NCBI GenBank assembly: GCA_963678395.1
Contig: OY782827.1
Span: 1,178,001-1,242,000 of the forward strand
DNA: 64,000 nt
Origin: JAAYAE01 sp963678395
GTDB lineage: Bacteria; Bacillota; Negativicutes; Acidaminococcales; Acidaminococcaceae
Direction: 5' to 3'
The first letter of the stretch is position 1. Every line of letters starts with the position of its first letter. Below, piece after piece: positions 1-9,331 of this stretch. The position numbers and the translations under genes are program-made. The notes beneath the pieces were generated by a model. That model saw only the letters and a program-made list of their open reading frames with translations. It made no database searches and was not told where the DNA came from.

Positions 1-434
1 AAAGCATCCTGCTTGAAAATAACCGATCCAATAATTGGTATATTGCTTAAATAGAGTACTGCCAATTTTTCAAAAGTTTGTTCAGGGCGCATACCAACAT
101 AATTTTTTCCTAGATAGCTGCTAAGTCCGGAACCAAATAGAGCTAATGCCAAACCGCTAACTACTTGATTAGCTCGCAAGGTAATTGTTAAATAAGCGTG
201 TATTAAAGCCATTATCCCACCAGCTAATAAAGCCATGCCTACGCCCAACCAAGGGCTATGAAAAGTAACTGAAGCCATAAACCCAGTAGCAGCACCAACT
301 AGCATCATACCATCAACGCCTAGATTCGTAACCCCAGAGCGTTCGGTAATTAGTTCGCCCAAGGCGGCAAATAATATTGGCGTCCCCGCTGTAATAGAAG
401 CCGCCAAAATAGAAATAAGCAAAGTCTCATTCAT
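1..434 (-). CDS. Nucleoside ABC transporter permease, second subunit (partial)
   Basis: This is the 5' part (about 144 codons) of a membrane permease that continues past the left edge of the window. Translation from the ATG at 434 begins MNETLLISILAASITAGTPI and contains the LITERSGVTNLGVDGMM motif typical of NupQ/BmpC-type inner-membrane permeases of BMP-family nucleoside importers. The start overlaps the end of the upstream permease by 8 bp and has a GGAAGG-type ribosome binding site, so the two are translationally coupled. The substrate is inferred from the neighbouring BMP binding protein; simple sugars or other purine-like compounds are possible. Confidence 0.9.
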   Translation of the reverse strand, partial: MNETLLISILAASITAGTPILFAALGELITERSGVTNLGVDGMMLVGAATGFMASVTFHSPWLGVGMALLAGGIMALIHAYLTITLRANQVVSGLALALFGSGLSSYLGKNYVGMRPEQTFEKLAVLYLSNIPIIGSVIFKQDA

Positions 435-1503
435 TTTCTTCACCTTCCTTATGACTAATAAATTTTATTTCATACTTAGTCAATATGTCCGCTCCCACCA
501 CAAAGAATAACATTGCACCTTGTAGCATTGTTGCTGTTGCAGACGGCATACCCATAGTCTGTAGCATAAACCCACCAACATGAATTATCGCAAATAAAAA
601 TGCTACTCCTACAATCGCAAGCGGATGTAGTCTAGCCAACCACGCAACAATAATTGCTGTATACCCGTAGCCCGGACTGATACCTGGTTGTAATTTCCCT
701 ACCACGCCGCTAACTTCCACCATGCCGGCAATACCACAGAGTGCTCCGGAAATAAACATGGCTAATAGTATATTACTACAAATATTGATACCTGCATATT
801 TAGCTGCTATTGGATTTGAACCAATTACTAAAGTCTCGTAACCCCATTTAGATTTTTTGAAAACCAACCAAAAAATAAACGCTAAAATAAATACAAAGAA
901 GATGCCATAATGCACACGCAAAGAGCCAAATGTTGGCAGCATAGCTGCCGCAGGAAACGCAGCAGTTAAAGGGAAATTTTTACCTTCAGGATCTCTCCAC
1001 GCTCCATAAACCAAAAAATCTACCCATAAAATACCGATATAATTCATCATTAAAGTGGAAATTATTTCATCCACCTGCCACTTTACTTTAAACCAACCGG
1101 CCAATAGTCCCCATAATCCCCCTGCAATAGCACCCATAATAATCATTGCCGGAATCATAAGAAAAAATGGTAGTGTAGAAAATGAAAGCGTCACCCACGT
1201 TGCCGCACAAGCTCCCATATAAAACTGACCTTCGCCCCCTATGTTCCATAAGTGCATACGAAAAGCCACAGCTACACCCAAACCACACAGCGCTAGCGGT
1301 ATCATTTTAACAAAAGTTTCGGAAATACCATATTCCGATCCCAACGCTCCGGAAAACATAGCTGAATAAACCTCAATAGGATCTTTGCCTGTTAAAGCAA
1401 AAAATATTGCACAAAAAAACAGCGAAGCCAGAACAGCAAAAATAGGTACTAAAATTTGAGAAGTGAGGTTTGGTGCTAGGCTTTTTTGAACCCTGATTTT
1501 CAT
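427..1503 (-). CDS. Nucleoside ABC transporter permease, first subunit (NupP/BmpB-like)
   Basis: A 358-residue inner-membrane protein with eight or more hydrophobic segments. The block EYGISETFVKMIPLALCGLG followed by AFRMHLWNIGGEGQF is the characteristic signature of the larger BMP-family permease (NupP-like), and the length is normal for that family. It pairs with the permease at 1-434 to form the membrane channel. Its start overlaps the stop of the ATPase gene in an ATGA, which indicates operon coupling. The family is clear. The exact substrate (nucleosides) is inferred from family knowledge, not visible in the sequence. Confidence 0.93.
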   Translation of the reverse strand: MKIRVQKSLAPNLTSQILVPIFAVLASLFFCAIFFALTGKDPIEVYSAMFSGALGSEYGISETFVKMIPLALCGLGVAVAFRMHLWNIGGEGQFYMGACAATWVTLSFSTLPFFLMIPAMIIMGAIAGGLWGLLAGWFKVKWQVDEIISTLMMNYIGILWVDFLVYGAWRDPEGKNFPLTAAFPAAAMLPTFGSLRVHYGIFFVFILAFIFWLVFKKSKWGYETLVIGSNPIAAKYAGINICSNILLAMFISGALCGIAGMVEVSGVVGKLQPGISPGYGYTAIIVAWLARLHPLAIVGVAFLFAIIHVGGFMLQTMGMPSATATMLQGAMLFFVVGADILTKYEIKFISHKEGEENE

Positions 1504-3035
1504 ACCATATCCTCCTTATTCTCTGTAATACCAGCCATCAAAGATCCAACGCGTTCTGTGTCCATAGCACTAACAGGAAATTCGCCTAAGATTTTTCCAC
1601 TAAAAATAACCCCTACTCTGTCTGCAAGTTCAGCAATTTCTTCTAGTTCTTCAGAAACAAGAATTATTGCGGTGTTTTCCTTTTTAAGCTGCAATAATAA
1701 TTTATGGACCGATTCAATCGCCCCAATATCTAATCCTCGCACCGGATATAACACTACCATCAGCTTAGGATGCGAAGCGATTTCTCTGCCAAGAAGCAGT
1801 TTTTGTAAGTTACCACCGCTCATCATTTTTACAGGCTGAAAAATTGAACCCATACGCACGTCAAACTTTTTAACAATAGCTTCAGTAGCTTTTATCGTAG
1901 CAGTTTTATTTACTTTCCAACCATTAGAATATTTAGAAGTACCATACTCTTTTAAAATTACGTTTTCACAAGCATCTAAATTAGGTACAAGTCCCATTCC
2001 TAATCTATCTTCCGGCACATAACTAATCCCGCGCTCAATCATTGCTTTGGGAGACATGCCTGTAATTTCTTCACCCTTAAATTTTATACTACCACAAGTA
2101 GCTGGCCTTAGCCCGGCTAAAACTTCGGCTAATTCTCTTTGGCCATTACCGGATACTCCGGCGATACCATATATTTCTCCTGCTTTAACGTTCAACGACA
2201 TACCATTGAGACCCAATGTTCCCACATCATTCAGCGCAGAAATATTATTAACTTCCAAAACTACTTCGCTTACGGACTGCTCTTGTTTGTTATTACTCTT
2301 ATTCACGTTGATGTCTCGGCCTATCATCATCTCAATTAACCCATAGCGATTTGTATCATTACGACCAAAACAACCTGCACCTTTACCAGAACGCAAAACT
2401 GTAATCTGGTCTGCAAGTTCCAACACTTCGTTCAATTTATGAGAAATAAATACTACTGCACAACCATCGTTGGCCATTTTTCTTAAATTAGCAAATAGTT
2501 CTCTTGTTTCTTGTGGAGTAAGCACAGCAGTAGGTTCATCTAAAATTAGAACTTTGGAATTACGGTATAGCATCCTAAGGATTTCTACTCTTTGCTTTTC
2601 TCCTACTGACAATTGCCATACATAGCTTTTAGGGTTGACTACCATGCCATATTTTTTGCCCAATTTAGTAATGTCGTCTACCACCGCATCTTGTGAAAGT
2701 AAAAACGAATTGGAGGTTTGGCTTAAAGCAATATTTTCTGCCACAGTAAATGACTCTATAAGTTTAAAATGTTGGTGAACCATGCCTATACCATTATCTA
2801 TGGCATCTCTTGGAGAAGTGAACTTCTTTTCCTGACCGTTAACACTAATAGTACCTTCTGTAGGACGATATAAACCCGTCAGTATACTCATCAAAGTTGT
2901 TTTTCCCGAACCATTTTCGCCTAATAAGGCATGTACCTGCCCAGGATATAAATCTAAATTAATTTGATCATTGGCAGTAACGCCAGGAAAACGTTTTACA
3001 ATATTACGCATACTAATTAAAGGCGTATCTGCCAT
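1500..3035 (-). CDS. Nucleoside ABC transporter ATP-binding protein (NupO-like, two NBDs)
   Basis: About 511 residues with two tandem ATPase domains, as usual for nucleoside and simple-sugar importers. The first has Walker A GENGSGKTT, signature LSVGEKQR and Walker B VLILDEPTAVL. The second has the degenerate Walker A GVSGNGQRE and signature MSGGNLQK expected for the second domain. Two in-frame ATGs lie close together; the one at 3035 sits 8 nt after GGAG, whereas the one at 3041 is too close, so I chose 3035. It energises the permeases downstream and follows the binding-protein gene after a hairpin-bearing gap. Confidence 0.93.
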   Translation of the reverse strand: MADTPLISMRNIVKRFPGVTANDQINLDLYPGQVHALLGENGSGKTTLMSILTGLYRPTEGTISVNGQEKKFTSPRDAIDNGIGMVHQHFKLIESFTVAENIALSQTSNSFLLSQDAVVDDITKLGKKYGMVVNPKSYVWQLSVGEKQRVEILRMLYRNSKVLILDEPTAVLTPQETRELFANLRKMANDGCAVVFISHKLNEVLELADQITVLRSGKGAGCFGRNDTNRYGLIEMMIGRDINVNKSNNKQEQSVSEVVLEVNNISALNDVGTLGLNGMSLNVKAGEIYGIAGVSGNGQRELAEVLAGLRPATCGSIKFKGEEITGMSPKAMIERGISYVPEDRLGMGLVPNLDACENVILKEYGTSKYSNGWKVNKTATIKATEAIVKKFDVRMGSIFQPVKMMSGGNLQKLLLGREIASHPKLMVVLYPVRGLDIGAIESVHKLLLQLKKENTAIILVSEELEEIAELADRVGVIFSGKILGEFPVSAMDTERVGSLMAGITENKEDMV

Positions 3036-3062
3036 AACCATTTCTCCTTACATTTAAAATGA

Positions 3063-3097
3063 CATAGGAATCGACAAAACTATTGCCGATTCCTATG
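3063..3097 (-). promoter_or_regulatory. Intercistronic stem-loop after the BMP gene
   Basis: Two perfect 11-bp arms (CATAGGAATCG and CGATTCCTATG) enclose a 13-nt loop between the binding-protein gene and the ATPase gene. There is no T-run directly after the stem, so it is more likely a 3'-end stabilising or partial-termination element that raises binding protein over membrane components, a common arrangement in ABC operons. The role is inferred. Confidence 0.6.
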
Positions 3098-3112
3098 AAC
3101 TAATTACCAATA

Positions 3113-4210
3113 TTATTTACTGATATAACCATCTACGCCTTCTACGAACCAATCTATTTTCAACAAATCAGCATCAGATACTACCTGGCCTTTATTTACG
3201 CGCATTTTACCATTTTGGTCTTTAATTGGGCCGGCAAAAGGATTTAGTTTACCACTAATAATATCTTTTTTAGCTTGATCTACAATCTTTCTGGTTTCCT
3301 CAGGTACCATCGAGCCATAAGGAGCGATATTTACTACATTATCCTTCATAGAACCCCAATATGAACCACTCTTCCAAGTTCCATCTTGAACCTCTTTAAC
3401 TACCTTTTCATAATACGGTCCCCAGTTCCACACAGCAGAAGTCAAAACAGCTTTTGGTGCAGCCTTGCTCATATCCATATTATAACCAATACTCCATTTA
3501 CCACGTTCTTCAGCGGCCAATTGTGGTCCCACTGTATCTTGATGCTGTGTAATAACATCGGCACCTGCATCTATTAGGGTTAATGCAGCTTGTTTTTCCT
3601 TAGCAGGATCATACCAGGTATTAGACCAAAGCACTTTTACTGTTGCCTTAGGATTAACAGCTCTTACTCCCAACGTAAAAGCATCAATACCACGAACAAC
3701 TTCTGGTATAGGAAACGCAGCTACATAACCAATGATATTGCTCTTAGTCTGTAACCCTGCCACCATACCAGTCAAATATCTTGCTTGATATATTCTGCCA
3801 AAATAATTTCCCATATTGGCCGCAGTCTTGTAGCCCGAGCAATGCATGAAAATTGTGTCAGGATATTTTTTAGCCACATTTACCATAGCATCCATATACC
3901 CAAAACTTGTAGCAAAAATTATTTTATTACCTTGTGAAGCAAGTTGAGTAATGACACGCTCAGCATCAGCGCCATCGCCAACATTTTCAACATAGGCAGC
4001 TTCCACGTTCTTATTTTTCTTTAATAATTCTAATCTGCCATTACTGTGAGCATTGGTCCAGCCACCATCATTAATAGACCCATTATGCACAAAAGCAACT
4101 TTCGTTTTACTAACTTTAGCAGCATCTTTCTTAGCCCCGCCACAACCAGCCACGGCAAAGCTTCCAACCAACAAACAACTCACCAAAACTCTTTCCCACT
4201 TAGAAAACAT
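3113..4210 (-). CDS. BMP-family nucleoside-binding lipoprotein
   Basis: A 365-residue exported solute-binding protein. The N-terminus has a signal peptide ending in a lipobox (AVAGCGG), giving a lipid-anchored protein. The motifs VAFVHNGSINDGGWTNAH near residue 40 and GYVAAFPIPEVVRGIDAFTL are typical of the BMP (Bmp/PnrA/NupN) family, which binds purine nucleosides and related compounds. It is the first gene of a four-gene importer operon transcribed leftward from a good sigma-70-type promoter just upstream. Length and motifs are complete; the substrate is by family inference. Confidence 0.93.
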   Translation of the reverse strand: MFSKWERVLVSCLLVGSFAVAGCGGAKKDAAKVSKTKVAFVHNGSINDGGWTNAHSNGRLELLKKNKNVEAAYVENVGDGADAERVITQLASQGNKIIFATSFGYMDAMVNVAKKYPDTIFMHCSGYKTAANMGNYFGRIYQARYLTGMVAGLQTKSNIIGYVAAFPIPEVVRGIDAFTLGVRAVNPKATVKVLWSNTWYDPAKEKQAALTLIDAGADVITQHQDTVGPQLAAEERGKWSIGYNMDMSKAAPKAVLTSAVWNWGPYYEKVVKEVQDGTWKSGSYWGSMKDNVVNIAPYGSMVPEETRKIVDQAKKDIISGKLNPFAGPIKDQNGKMRVNKGQVVSDADLLKIDWFVEGVDGYISK

Positions 4211-4268
4211 AACTATACACTTCCTTAGTTTAATTTTTTTGCTCCCGTGCCAACTTAATGCACAATAT

Positions 4269-4297
4269 ATTATACCTCAAACATTCTAGTTGCTCAA
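4269..4297 (-). promoter_or_regulatory. Promoter of the nucleoside importer operon
   Basis: On the minus strand there is a -35 hexamer TTGAGC, a 17-bp spacer and a perfect -10 TATAAT, about 60 bp upstream of the BMP gene start. This is a strong match to the vegetative sigma factor consensus. Confidence 0.7.
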
Positions 4298-4368
4298 TCA
4301 ATTTTTTTGCTATTTCATTAAATCCAAAAACATTACTTTTTTTGTTACAATTTCTTGTAGCCATATTA

Positions 4369-4397
4369 TTGACCTTTATTTAGGAAATGGCTATACT
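4369..4397 (+). promoter_or_regulatory. Promoter of brnQ
   Basis: On the plus strand TTGACC, a 17-bp spacer and TATACT lie about 50 bp before the brnQ start, divergent from the nucleoside-importer promoter. Confidence 0.65.
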
Positions 4398-4445
4398 TTA
4401 AGAGAATATTAATTTGTAAAGATTGTAACACCTTATGGAGGATTA

Positions 4446-5767
4446 ATGAAACAAAAACTTCTTATTTTAAATGTTTTTTTTATTGGTTTAACTTTATTTT
4501 CGTCTTTTTTTGGGGCTGGAAATTTAATTTTTCCACCTGCTTTAGGCCAAGCTGCAGGGTCTAATCTTTTACCGGCTTTACTTGGTTTTTTAATCACGGC
4601 AGTAGGTTTACCCTTGTTGGGAATTGTAGCTATAGCACGTACAAAACACGGAGATGCCAACGAATTAGCTGAACCAATTCATCCTAAATTTTTCAAAGCA
4701 GTCATGTGTGTAGTCGCTCTTTGCATTGGTCCCTTCTTTGCCATCCCTCGCACAGCTGCCGTCTCTTTTGACATTGGGATTCGCCCCTTATTAGGTAATA
4801 ATAGTGGAACCTTGTTGCTCTACACTCTTATTTTTTTTGGCGCTACCTATTTTTTCACTATGAATCCCAGTAAATTAGTAGCAAGAGTCGGCAAATTCCT
4901 TACACCGCTACTTTTACTGTCTTTGTCCTTGCTTATTGTGAAAACATTTGTATCGCCTTTAGGTGATTTGGGCCCGGCTTCCGGTACTTACATTACGCAT
5001 CCCTTTTTTAAGGGTTTCCAAGAAGGCTATTTGACAATGGATCTTTTAGCTTCCTTTATTTTTAGCACAATATCTCTTAACGCCATTAAAAGCTTAGGAA
5101 TTACCGATACCTCTACTATTACCAAACTATGCATCTACGCTGGCTGTATCGCTGCTTTTTTCTTGGGAGCAATATATATTGCTCTTTGCTATTTAGGGGC
5201 TACAAGCTTAAGTCTTCTTGGTGCATCTGAAAATGGCGGTTTACTTTTAACAGGCGCTACTAATCACTATTTTGGTAACCTAGGTAATTTGGTATTAAGC
5301 CTTATGATCATTTTTGCCTGCCTTACTACTAGTATTGGTGTTACCTCTTCTTGTGGTTTATTTTTTGAAGCTATTACCAAGGGGAAAATGCTCTACACCA
5401 AAGTAGTACTATTTATTACTCTTTTTAGCCTAGCCGTTTCTAATATTGGTCTTACTAAATTGATTTCTGTTTCCATTCCTTTCCTAGTAGGTCTATATCC
5501 CATAGTTATCGTCATTGTCCTTCTAGCAATATCTGCCCCCATATTTGGTCACCGTGTTGCCGTCTTTAGATGTTCTATGTTTTGTACAGTTTGTTTTAGT
5601 ATACTCGCCGGTCTTCAGGCCGCTGGGATTAAGTTTCCCCAACTTGATGCTTTTCTAGCAGAATTTCTTCCATTTTATGCTATGCTATTAATTTTGGTTG
5701 GATTGCTCCTACGCTAACAGGGGCAATTATAGGTTACCTATATAGTTTTTTGACTGACAAAAAGTAA
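4446..5767 (+). pseudogene. brnQ: Branched-chain amino acid:cation symporter BrnQ, 3' frameshift
   Basis: An inner-membrane symporter for leucine, isoleucine and valine. The N-terminus has the family signature FSSFFGAGNLIFPPALGQ, and about 12 hydrophobic segments follow. In the first frame the protein stops at 5717 after FYAMLLILVGLLLR, but the neighbouring frame continues with GWIAPTLTGAIIGYL and ends at 5767, which is the usual BrnQ C-terminus. The data fit a one-base loss near 5681-5683. The product would lose its last transmembrane segment. A good RBS (GGAGG) precedes the ATG. It may be a real recent mutation or a base-calling error. Confidence 0.85.
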
Positions 5768-5790
5768 TTGTTAAAAAAACATATAAAACG

Positions 5791-5822
5791 AAGTGCACCT
5801 CATTAGAGGTGCACTTTTTTAT
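5791..5822 (+). terminator. Intrinsic terminator after brnQ
   Basis: A 10-bp stem (AGTGCACCTC / GAGGTGCACT) with a 4-nt loop is followed by a run of T. It also sits at the 3' end of the convergent thiolase remnant. Confidence 0.85.
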
Positions 5823-5864
5823 TATCATCTGTGCCTTCATTGCTTCTTTTATAAAGGTATTCTA

Positions 5865-6690
5865 TTAACCTTCCAAAGCCTCGACTGCCATAGCCATGCC
5901 AAGACCACCTGCAATACAGATGCTAGCCAAACCATAACGTACCTTGCGCCGTCTCATCTCATAGAGCATAGTAGTTACTATGCTCGACCCTGAGCAACCT
6001 AGTGGATGTCCTAAAGCTATAGCCCCTCCGTTTACGTTTAAGAGCTCCGGATTAATTTTTAATTCTTTCGCACAGGCCACTGACTGAGCAGCAAAAGCTT
6101 CGTTTATTTCAAATAATTCAAAATTTTCCATCTGCATATCAAGTTTCTTCAAAAGTTTTCTCGTAGCTGCTATCGGACCGGTCCCCATTACTCTTGGATC
6201 TACTCCGGCAGCTGCCGTTCCCATTATGCGTCCCATAGGTTTAACTTGTAGCTCAGCGGCCTTCTCCTCCGACATAAGCAACACCGCACAAGCACCATCA
6301 TTTCTGCCTGACGCGTTGCCGGCGGTTACCGTGCCACCTGTGAAAATCGGGCGTAGCTTGCTCAGTTTTTCCATGCTGGTATCACGTTTAGGATACTCAT
6401 CCACGCTAAATACAATAGGCTCTTTCTTACGTTGTGGAATTACAACCTCCACTATTTCTTCCTTAAAACGCCCTGCGTCAATGGCTGCTACGGCTCTTTT
6501 CTGGCTTTCCAAAGCAAAAGCGTCTTGTTCCTCTCTAGTTACAGGGTACTGCTCAGCCACGTTATCCGCCGTCTGGATCATATTGAATACGCCGTAAATA
6601 TCTTGCGGTTGGGATTTAGGCTGGCTTTCTATGTTAGGATCCACAAAAACAGTGTTGCCGTTACCCACGCCAAAGCACTTGCATATACAT
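5865..6690 (-). pseudogene. Acetyl-CoA acetyltransferase (thiolase), 5'-deleted
   Basis: The remaining 270 or so residues match the C-terminal two thirds of a thiolase. They include the domain-2 start NVAEQYPVTREEQDAFALES, the NEAFAAQ motif, the catalytic histidine in GGAIALGHPLG and the second catalytic cysteine in CIAGGLGMA. The first 120 or so residues, with the nucleophilic cysteine, are missing. At about 6685 the reading passes out of frame into the N-terminus of a dehydratase subunit, so the gene is the product of a deletion. It cannot be active. The nearest possible start is a GTG at 6668 with no convincing RBS. Confidence 0.85.
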
Positions 6691-6766
6691 CCTCAGTTTG
6701 TTTATTTACCAACTGTCTGGACAAAGGAAGTTCTCTTTTTGGCTTTTCTGCTTTTTGTTCTGTCAT
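6680..6766 (-). pseudogene. 2-hydroxyacyl-CoA dehydratase subunit, N-terminal remnant
   Basis: Starting at an ATG that overlaps the activator stop codon (ATGA), about 29 codons read MTEQKAEKPKRELPLSRQLV and continue to EDVYASAL before running into thiolase sequence in another frame. The short peptide looks like the N-terminus of an HgdA/HadB-type 2-hydroxyacyl-CoA dehydratase subunit, and its coupling to the activator gene supports that. Too short for certainty; the identification rests mainly on context. Confidence 0.6.
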
Positions 6767-7215
6767 AACGTTTTACCATTTCCTTTCTCAAATAGTTCTT
6801 TTGCATATAATGCTGCGCCGAGAGAGCCAGCTACCTGTGAAAATTGGGAAACAAAAAGCTGAGCATGTAACTCCTCTTCCAGTGCCGTCACAATACCTTT
6901 GTTTAGTGACACACCGCCACTAAGTGCGATATCAGGTTCAATCCCATTCCTACGCACTAAGCCCACAACCTTCTTTGCTACCGAAGCATGAATGCCTGCA
7001 ATGAGATCCGGAAGACTAATTCCTGTAGACATCTTAGAAACCACTTCGGATTCTGCAAACACTGTACAAGTACTACTAATGGACGCTACTGAAACGGCCC
7101 TAGCAGCTAAATCCCCAAATTGCGCCAAGGGAACATCTATAACCTTGGCCATTGTTTCAATAAACCGCCCTGTGCCCGCAGCGCATTTATCATTCATTAC
7201 AAAATTTACAAAAAG
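6763..7215 (-). pseudogene. 2-hydroxyacyl-CoA dehydratase activator (HgdC/HadI), 5'-deleted
   Basis: About 150 residues of the C-terminal half of the ATP-dependent activase. The sequence shows MNDKCAAGTGRFIE, the conserved cysteine region that ligates the [4Fe-4S] cluster at the dimer interface. It also shows CTVFAESEVVSKMSTG with the second ligand and SGGVSLNKG of the ASKHA fold. The N-terminal phosphate-binding half is gone. Upstream the frame merges with the start of a CoA-transferase near 7205, which marks a second deletion junction. The stop overlaps the dehydratase start, as in intact operons of this type. Confidence 0.85.
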
Positions 7216-7432
7216 TAATATTTCTCTTATTGCGATTTTCTACACAAAACCAAAAATCTTTAATCCGCCCCATTCCGCGCATTAGGTCACCTGATTTTGG
7301 CATTTCCACTTTTACAACATCTGCACCAAAATCAGCTAACAACGTTCCACAAAACGGACCTGCTAAGATATTGCCAACCTCAATTACTCTTAGCCCTGCC
7401 AATGCATCTTTTGCAACATCCACATCTTTCAC
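7200..7432 (-). pseudogene. Family III CoA-transferase, N-terminal remnant
   Basis: About 70 codons encode LAGLRVIEVGNILAGPFCG, followed by LLADFGADVVKVEMP, the unmistakable N-terminus of a CaiB/BaiF (HadA-like) CoA-transferase. The frame breaks after NKRNITF and enters the activator gene. An intact enzyme has about 400 residues. The order CoA-transferase, activator, dehydratase matches known amino acid fermentation operons. Start has AAGGAG-type RBS. Confidence 0.85.
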
Positions 7433-7842
7433 TCCTTGTAATTATAATTATTCAACTTTCTTAAACTATGTCGGCCAACATAATTACCTGATTAGCATAT
7501 TTTGCACACACTAATTGGTTTACTGGCTTAATAGTAAGCTAATATAAATAAAAATAAAATTACTAATAAAGTTTCCATCATTAACTAAAACATGAATTAT
7601 AGCGTTTAAATTAATTTGTATGTGCTACTAGGATAATTGCATTTTGCTAAATTCATAATATTCTTAAGAAGGCAAAATCTACATTACAATTATAGTTTCA
7701 ATCGTTAACTAAAAGGTTAATAACAAGTGCTAGCCTAATATACAGCCACCAGCACTTAAGCATACAACCACAAATACCTGCTTTATTTTTAGTATTCTTA
7801 GCTGTATAATTAAGGACAGTAATTAACTTAAGGAGGATAAAC
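7433..7842. other. 410-bp divergent intergenic region
   Basis: AT-rich non-coding DNA between the leftward CoA-transferase remnant and rightward fabK. I see no convincing ORF, riboswitch core or long hairpin; it presumably holds two divergent promoters, but no hexamer pair stands out. Confidence 0.5.
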
Positions 7843-8787
7843 ATGAAAACACGCATAACTGAAATGCTTGGTATCAAGTACCCTATAATACAAGGTGCTA
7901 TGGCTTGGACATCTGAAGCTGAGTTGGCAGCTGCTGTGGGCGAAGCCGGCGGAACCGGCGTTATTGCAACAGGCGGACGCACTACAGAATGGGTCAGGGC
8001 AGAAATAAAAAAAACAAAGCAACTTACAAATAAACCTTTTGGTGTGAATTTAATGCTTATGGCTCCAAATAAGGATGAAATTCTTGAAGTGCTTTGCCAG
8101 GAAAAAGTCGCTTTTGTCACGATGGGAGCAGGTAACCCCGTCCCCCACATAGGACCACTGCACGCTGCAGGAATAAAAGCTATTCCTGTTGTTCCTTCTG
8201 TTAAACTGGCAAAACGCATAGCCGCTGCCGGAGCTGATGCTATAGTTGTTGAAGGACAAGAAGCTGGTGGACATATTGGTACACAAACCACAATGGCCTT
8301 AATGGAAAATGTTTTACCGGAAGTAGATATTCCCGTTATAGTTGCCGGTGGCATTGTTGATGGCCGTGGCATGGCTGCTGCTCTTCTTATGGGAGCAGCA
8401 GGCGTACAAATGGGCTCAAGGTTTATGCTCGCTAAAGAATGTCGTGCGCATCAAAACTGTAAAGAGGCCATTATTGCCGCAACTGATACGGATTCTGTTG
8501 TTACAGGACTTACAGGTACTCATGGTGCAGTTCGTGGTTTAAGAAATACTTTCACGGCTAAATACTTAAAGTTAGAATTTAGTGGCACAGCAGAAGAAGA
8601 ACTTATGGTTATGGCTACCGGTACAAATCGCCTAGCCACTGTTGACGGTGATATAGAAAATGGCGTTGTCCAGGCTGGTCAAGCCCTAAACAGGCTAAAT
8701 AAGATTGAATCAGCTCATGAAATCATAGAATCTGTTGTTGCTGAAGCTAAAGAAGCAATTAGAAACGTTCAACGCTTGGTAGAATAA
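7843..8787 (+). CDS. FabK-type FMN enoyl-ACP reductase / nitronate monooxygenase family
   Basis: A 314-residue cytoplasmic TIM-barrel flavoprotein. The start MLGIKYPIIQGAMAW, the VEGQEAGGHIG block and the FMN-phosphate loop VAGGIVDGRGMAAAL with GAAGVQMGSRF identify the FabK/NMO family. Overall length and spacing fit FabK, which reduces trans-2-enoyl-ACP in the last step of fatty acid elongation. Nitronate monooxygenases share the fold, and no fab genes flank it, so the exact role is not settled. A strong RBS AAGGAGG precedes the ATG and an intrinsic terminator follows, so it looks monocistronic. Confidence 0.85.
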   Translation: MKTRITEMLGIKYPIIQGAMAWTSEAELAAAVGEAGGTGVIATGGRTTEWVRAEIKKTKQLTNKPFGVNLMLMAPNKDEILEVLCQEKVAFVTMGAGNPVPHIGPLHAAGIKAIPVVPSVKLAKRIAAAGADAIVVEGQEAGGHIGTQTTMALMENVLPEVDIPVIVAGGIVDGRGMAAALLMGAAGVQMGSRFMLAKECRAHQNCKEAIIAATDTDSVVTGLTGTHGAVRGLRNTFTAKYLKLEFSGTAEEELMVMATGTNRLATVDGDIENGVVQAGQALNRLNKIESAHEIIESVVAEAKEAIRNVQRLVE

Positions 8788-8842
8788 TAAGTTTTTCCTG
8801 GATTTAAGCGTGTACTTTTTTGCACAAAAACATTTGAATCAT

Positions 8843-8885
8843 AAAAAAAATGCCCGTGATGTGTAAAACATCACGGGCATTTTTT
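8843..8885 (+). terminator. Intrinsic terminator after fabK-like gene
   Basis: A perfect 13-bp stem (ATGCCCGTGATGT / ACATCACGGGCAT) with a GTAAA loop is flanked by A- and T-runs, so it can act in both directions. Confidence 0.9.
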
Positions 8886-8944
8886 ATGTATTAGATATTC
8901 GCAAATTTCTTATTTTGTACTTTTTTCATCTTAAAGCATTTAAA

Positions 8945-9316
8945 TTAGCCAAAAAGCCACGAATACAAGGAATAACAAACAACACCTATGGCAAATATTA
9001 CAGCCAAAGGTAAAATGAAGAAAAATAAGCCGGCTAAAATAACTAAGAAAAGTAAAATCCATAACCAGCTACTACCTAAACCAAAGGTTTTTACATGAAT
9101 GTGACTTTTATTGGTTTTTTCGCGTTCTTCATCAGCATCGTAAACGCGAAATTCTTCCGCTTTTTCATTCTCAGAGCCCTCAATGGTAATTCCATTAAAA
9201 GTATCTCTCTCCTCTTTGGTTAGAATCTTGGTTTCAATAGATCCATTGGGTTCTTGGCAATTGGGACATTCCTTTAACCCATCAACATATTCAAATCCGC
9301 ATTTTTTACAAATCAT
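8945..9316 (-). CDS. Zinc-ribbon membrane protein of unknown function
   Basis: A 123-residue protein. An N-terminal zinc ribbon (CKKCGFEYVDGLKECPNC) is followed by an acidic linker of about 60 residues and two C-terminal transmembrane segments (about residues 80-120). Such zinc-ribbon plus membrane-anchor proteins are common in Firmicutes and mostly uncharacterised. It lies 15 bp after the 509-residue gene upstream and is probably co-transcribed with it. Confidence 0.75.
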   Translation of the reverse strand: MICKKCGFEYVDGLKECPNCQEPNGSIETKILTKEERDTFNGITIEGSENEKAEEFRVYDADEEREKTNKSHIHVKTFGLGSSWLWILLFLVILAGLFFFILPLAVIFAIGVVCYSLYSWLFG

Positions 9317-9331
9317 TATTATCCTCCATCA

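Noticed and set aside
4210..4445. Purine riboswitch upstream of the nucleoside importer
   Set aside because: The short leader lacks the purine riboswitch core motifs; only ordinary divergent promoters are visible.
7698..8372. Long open frame antisense to fabK-like gene
   Set aside because: It runs opposite the conserved enoyl reductase coding sequence, has no family motifs and no suitable RBS; it is a shadow frame.
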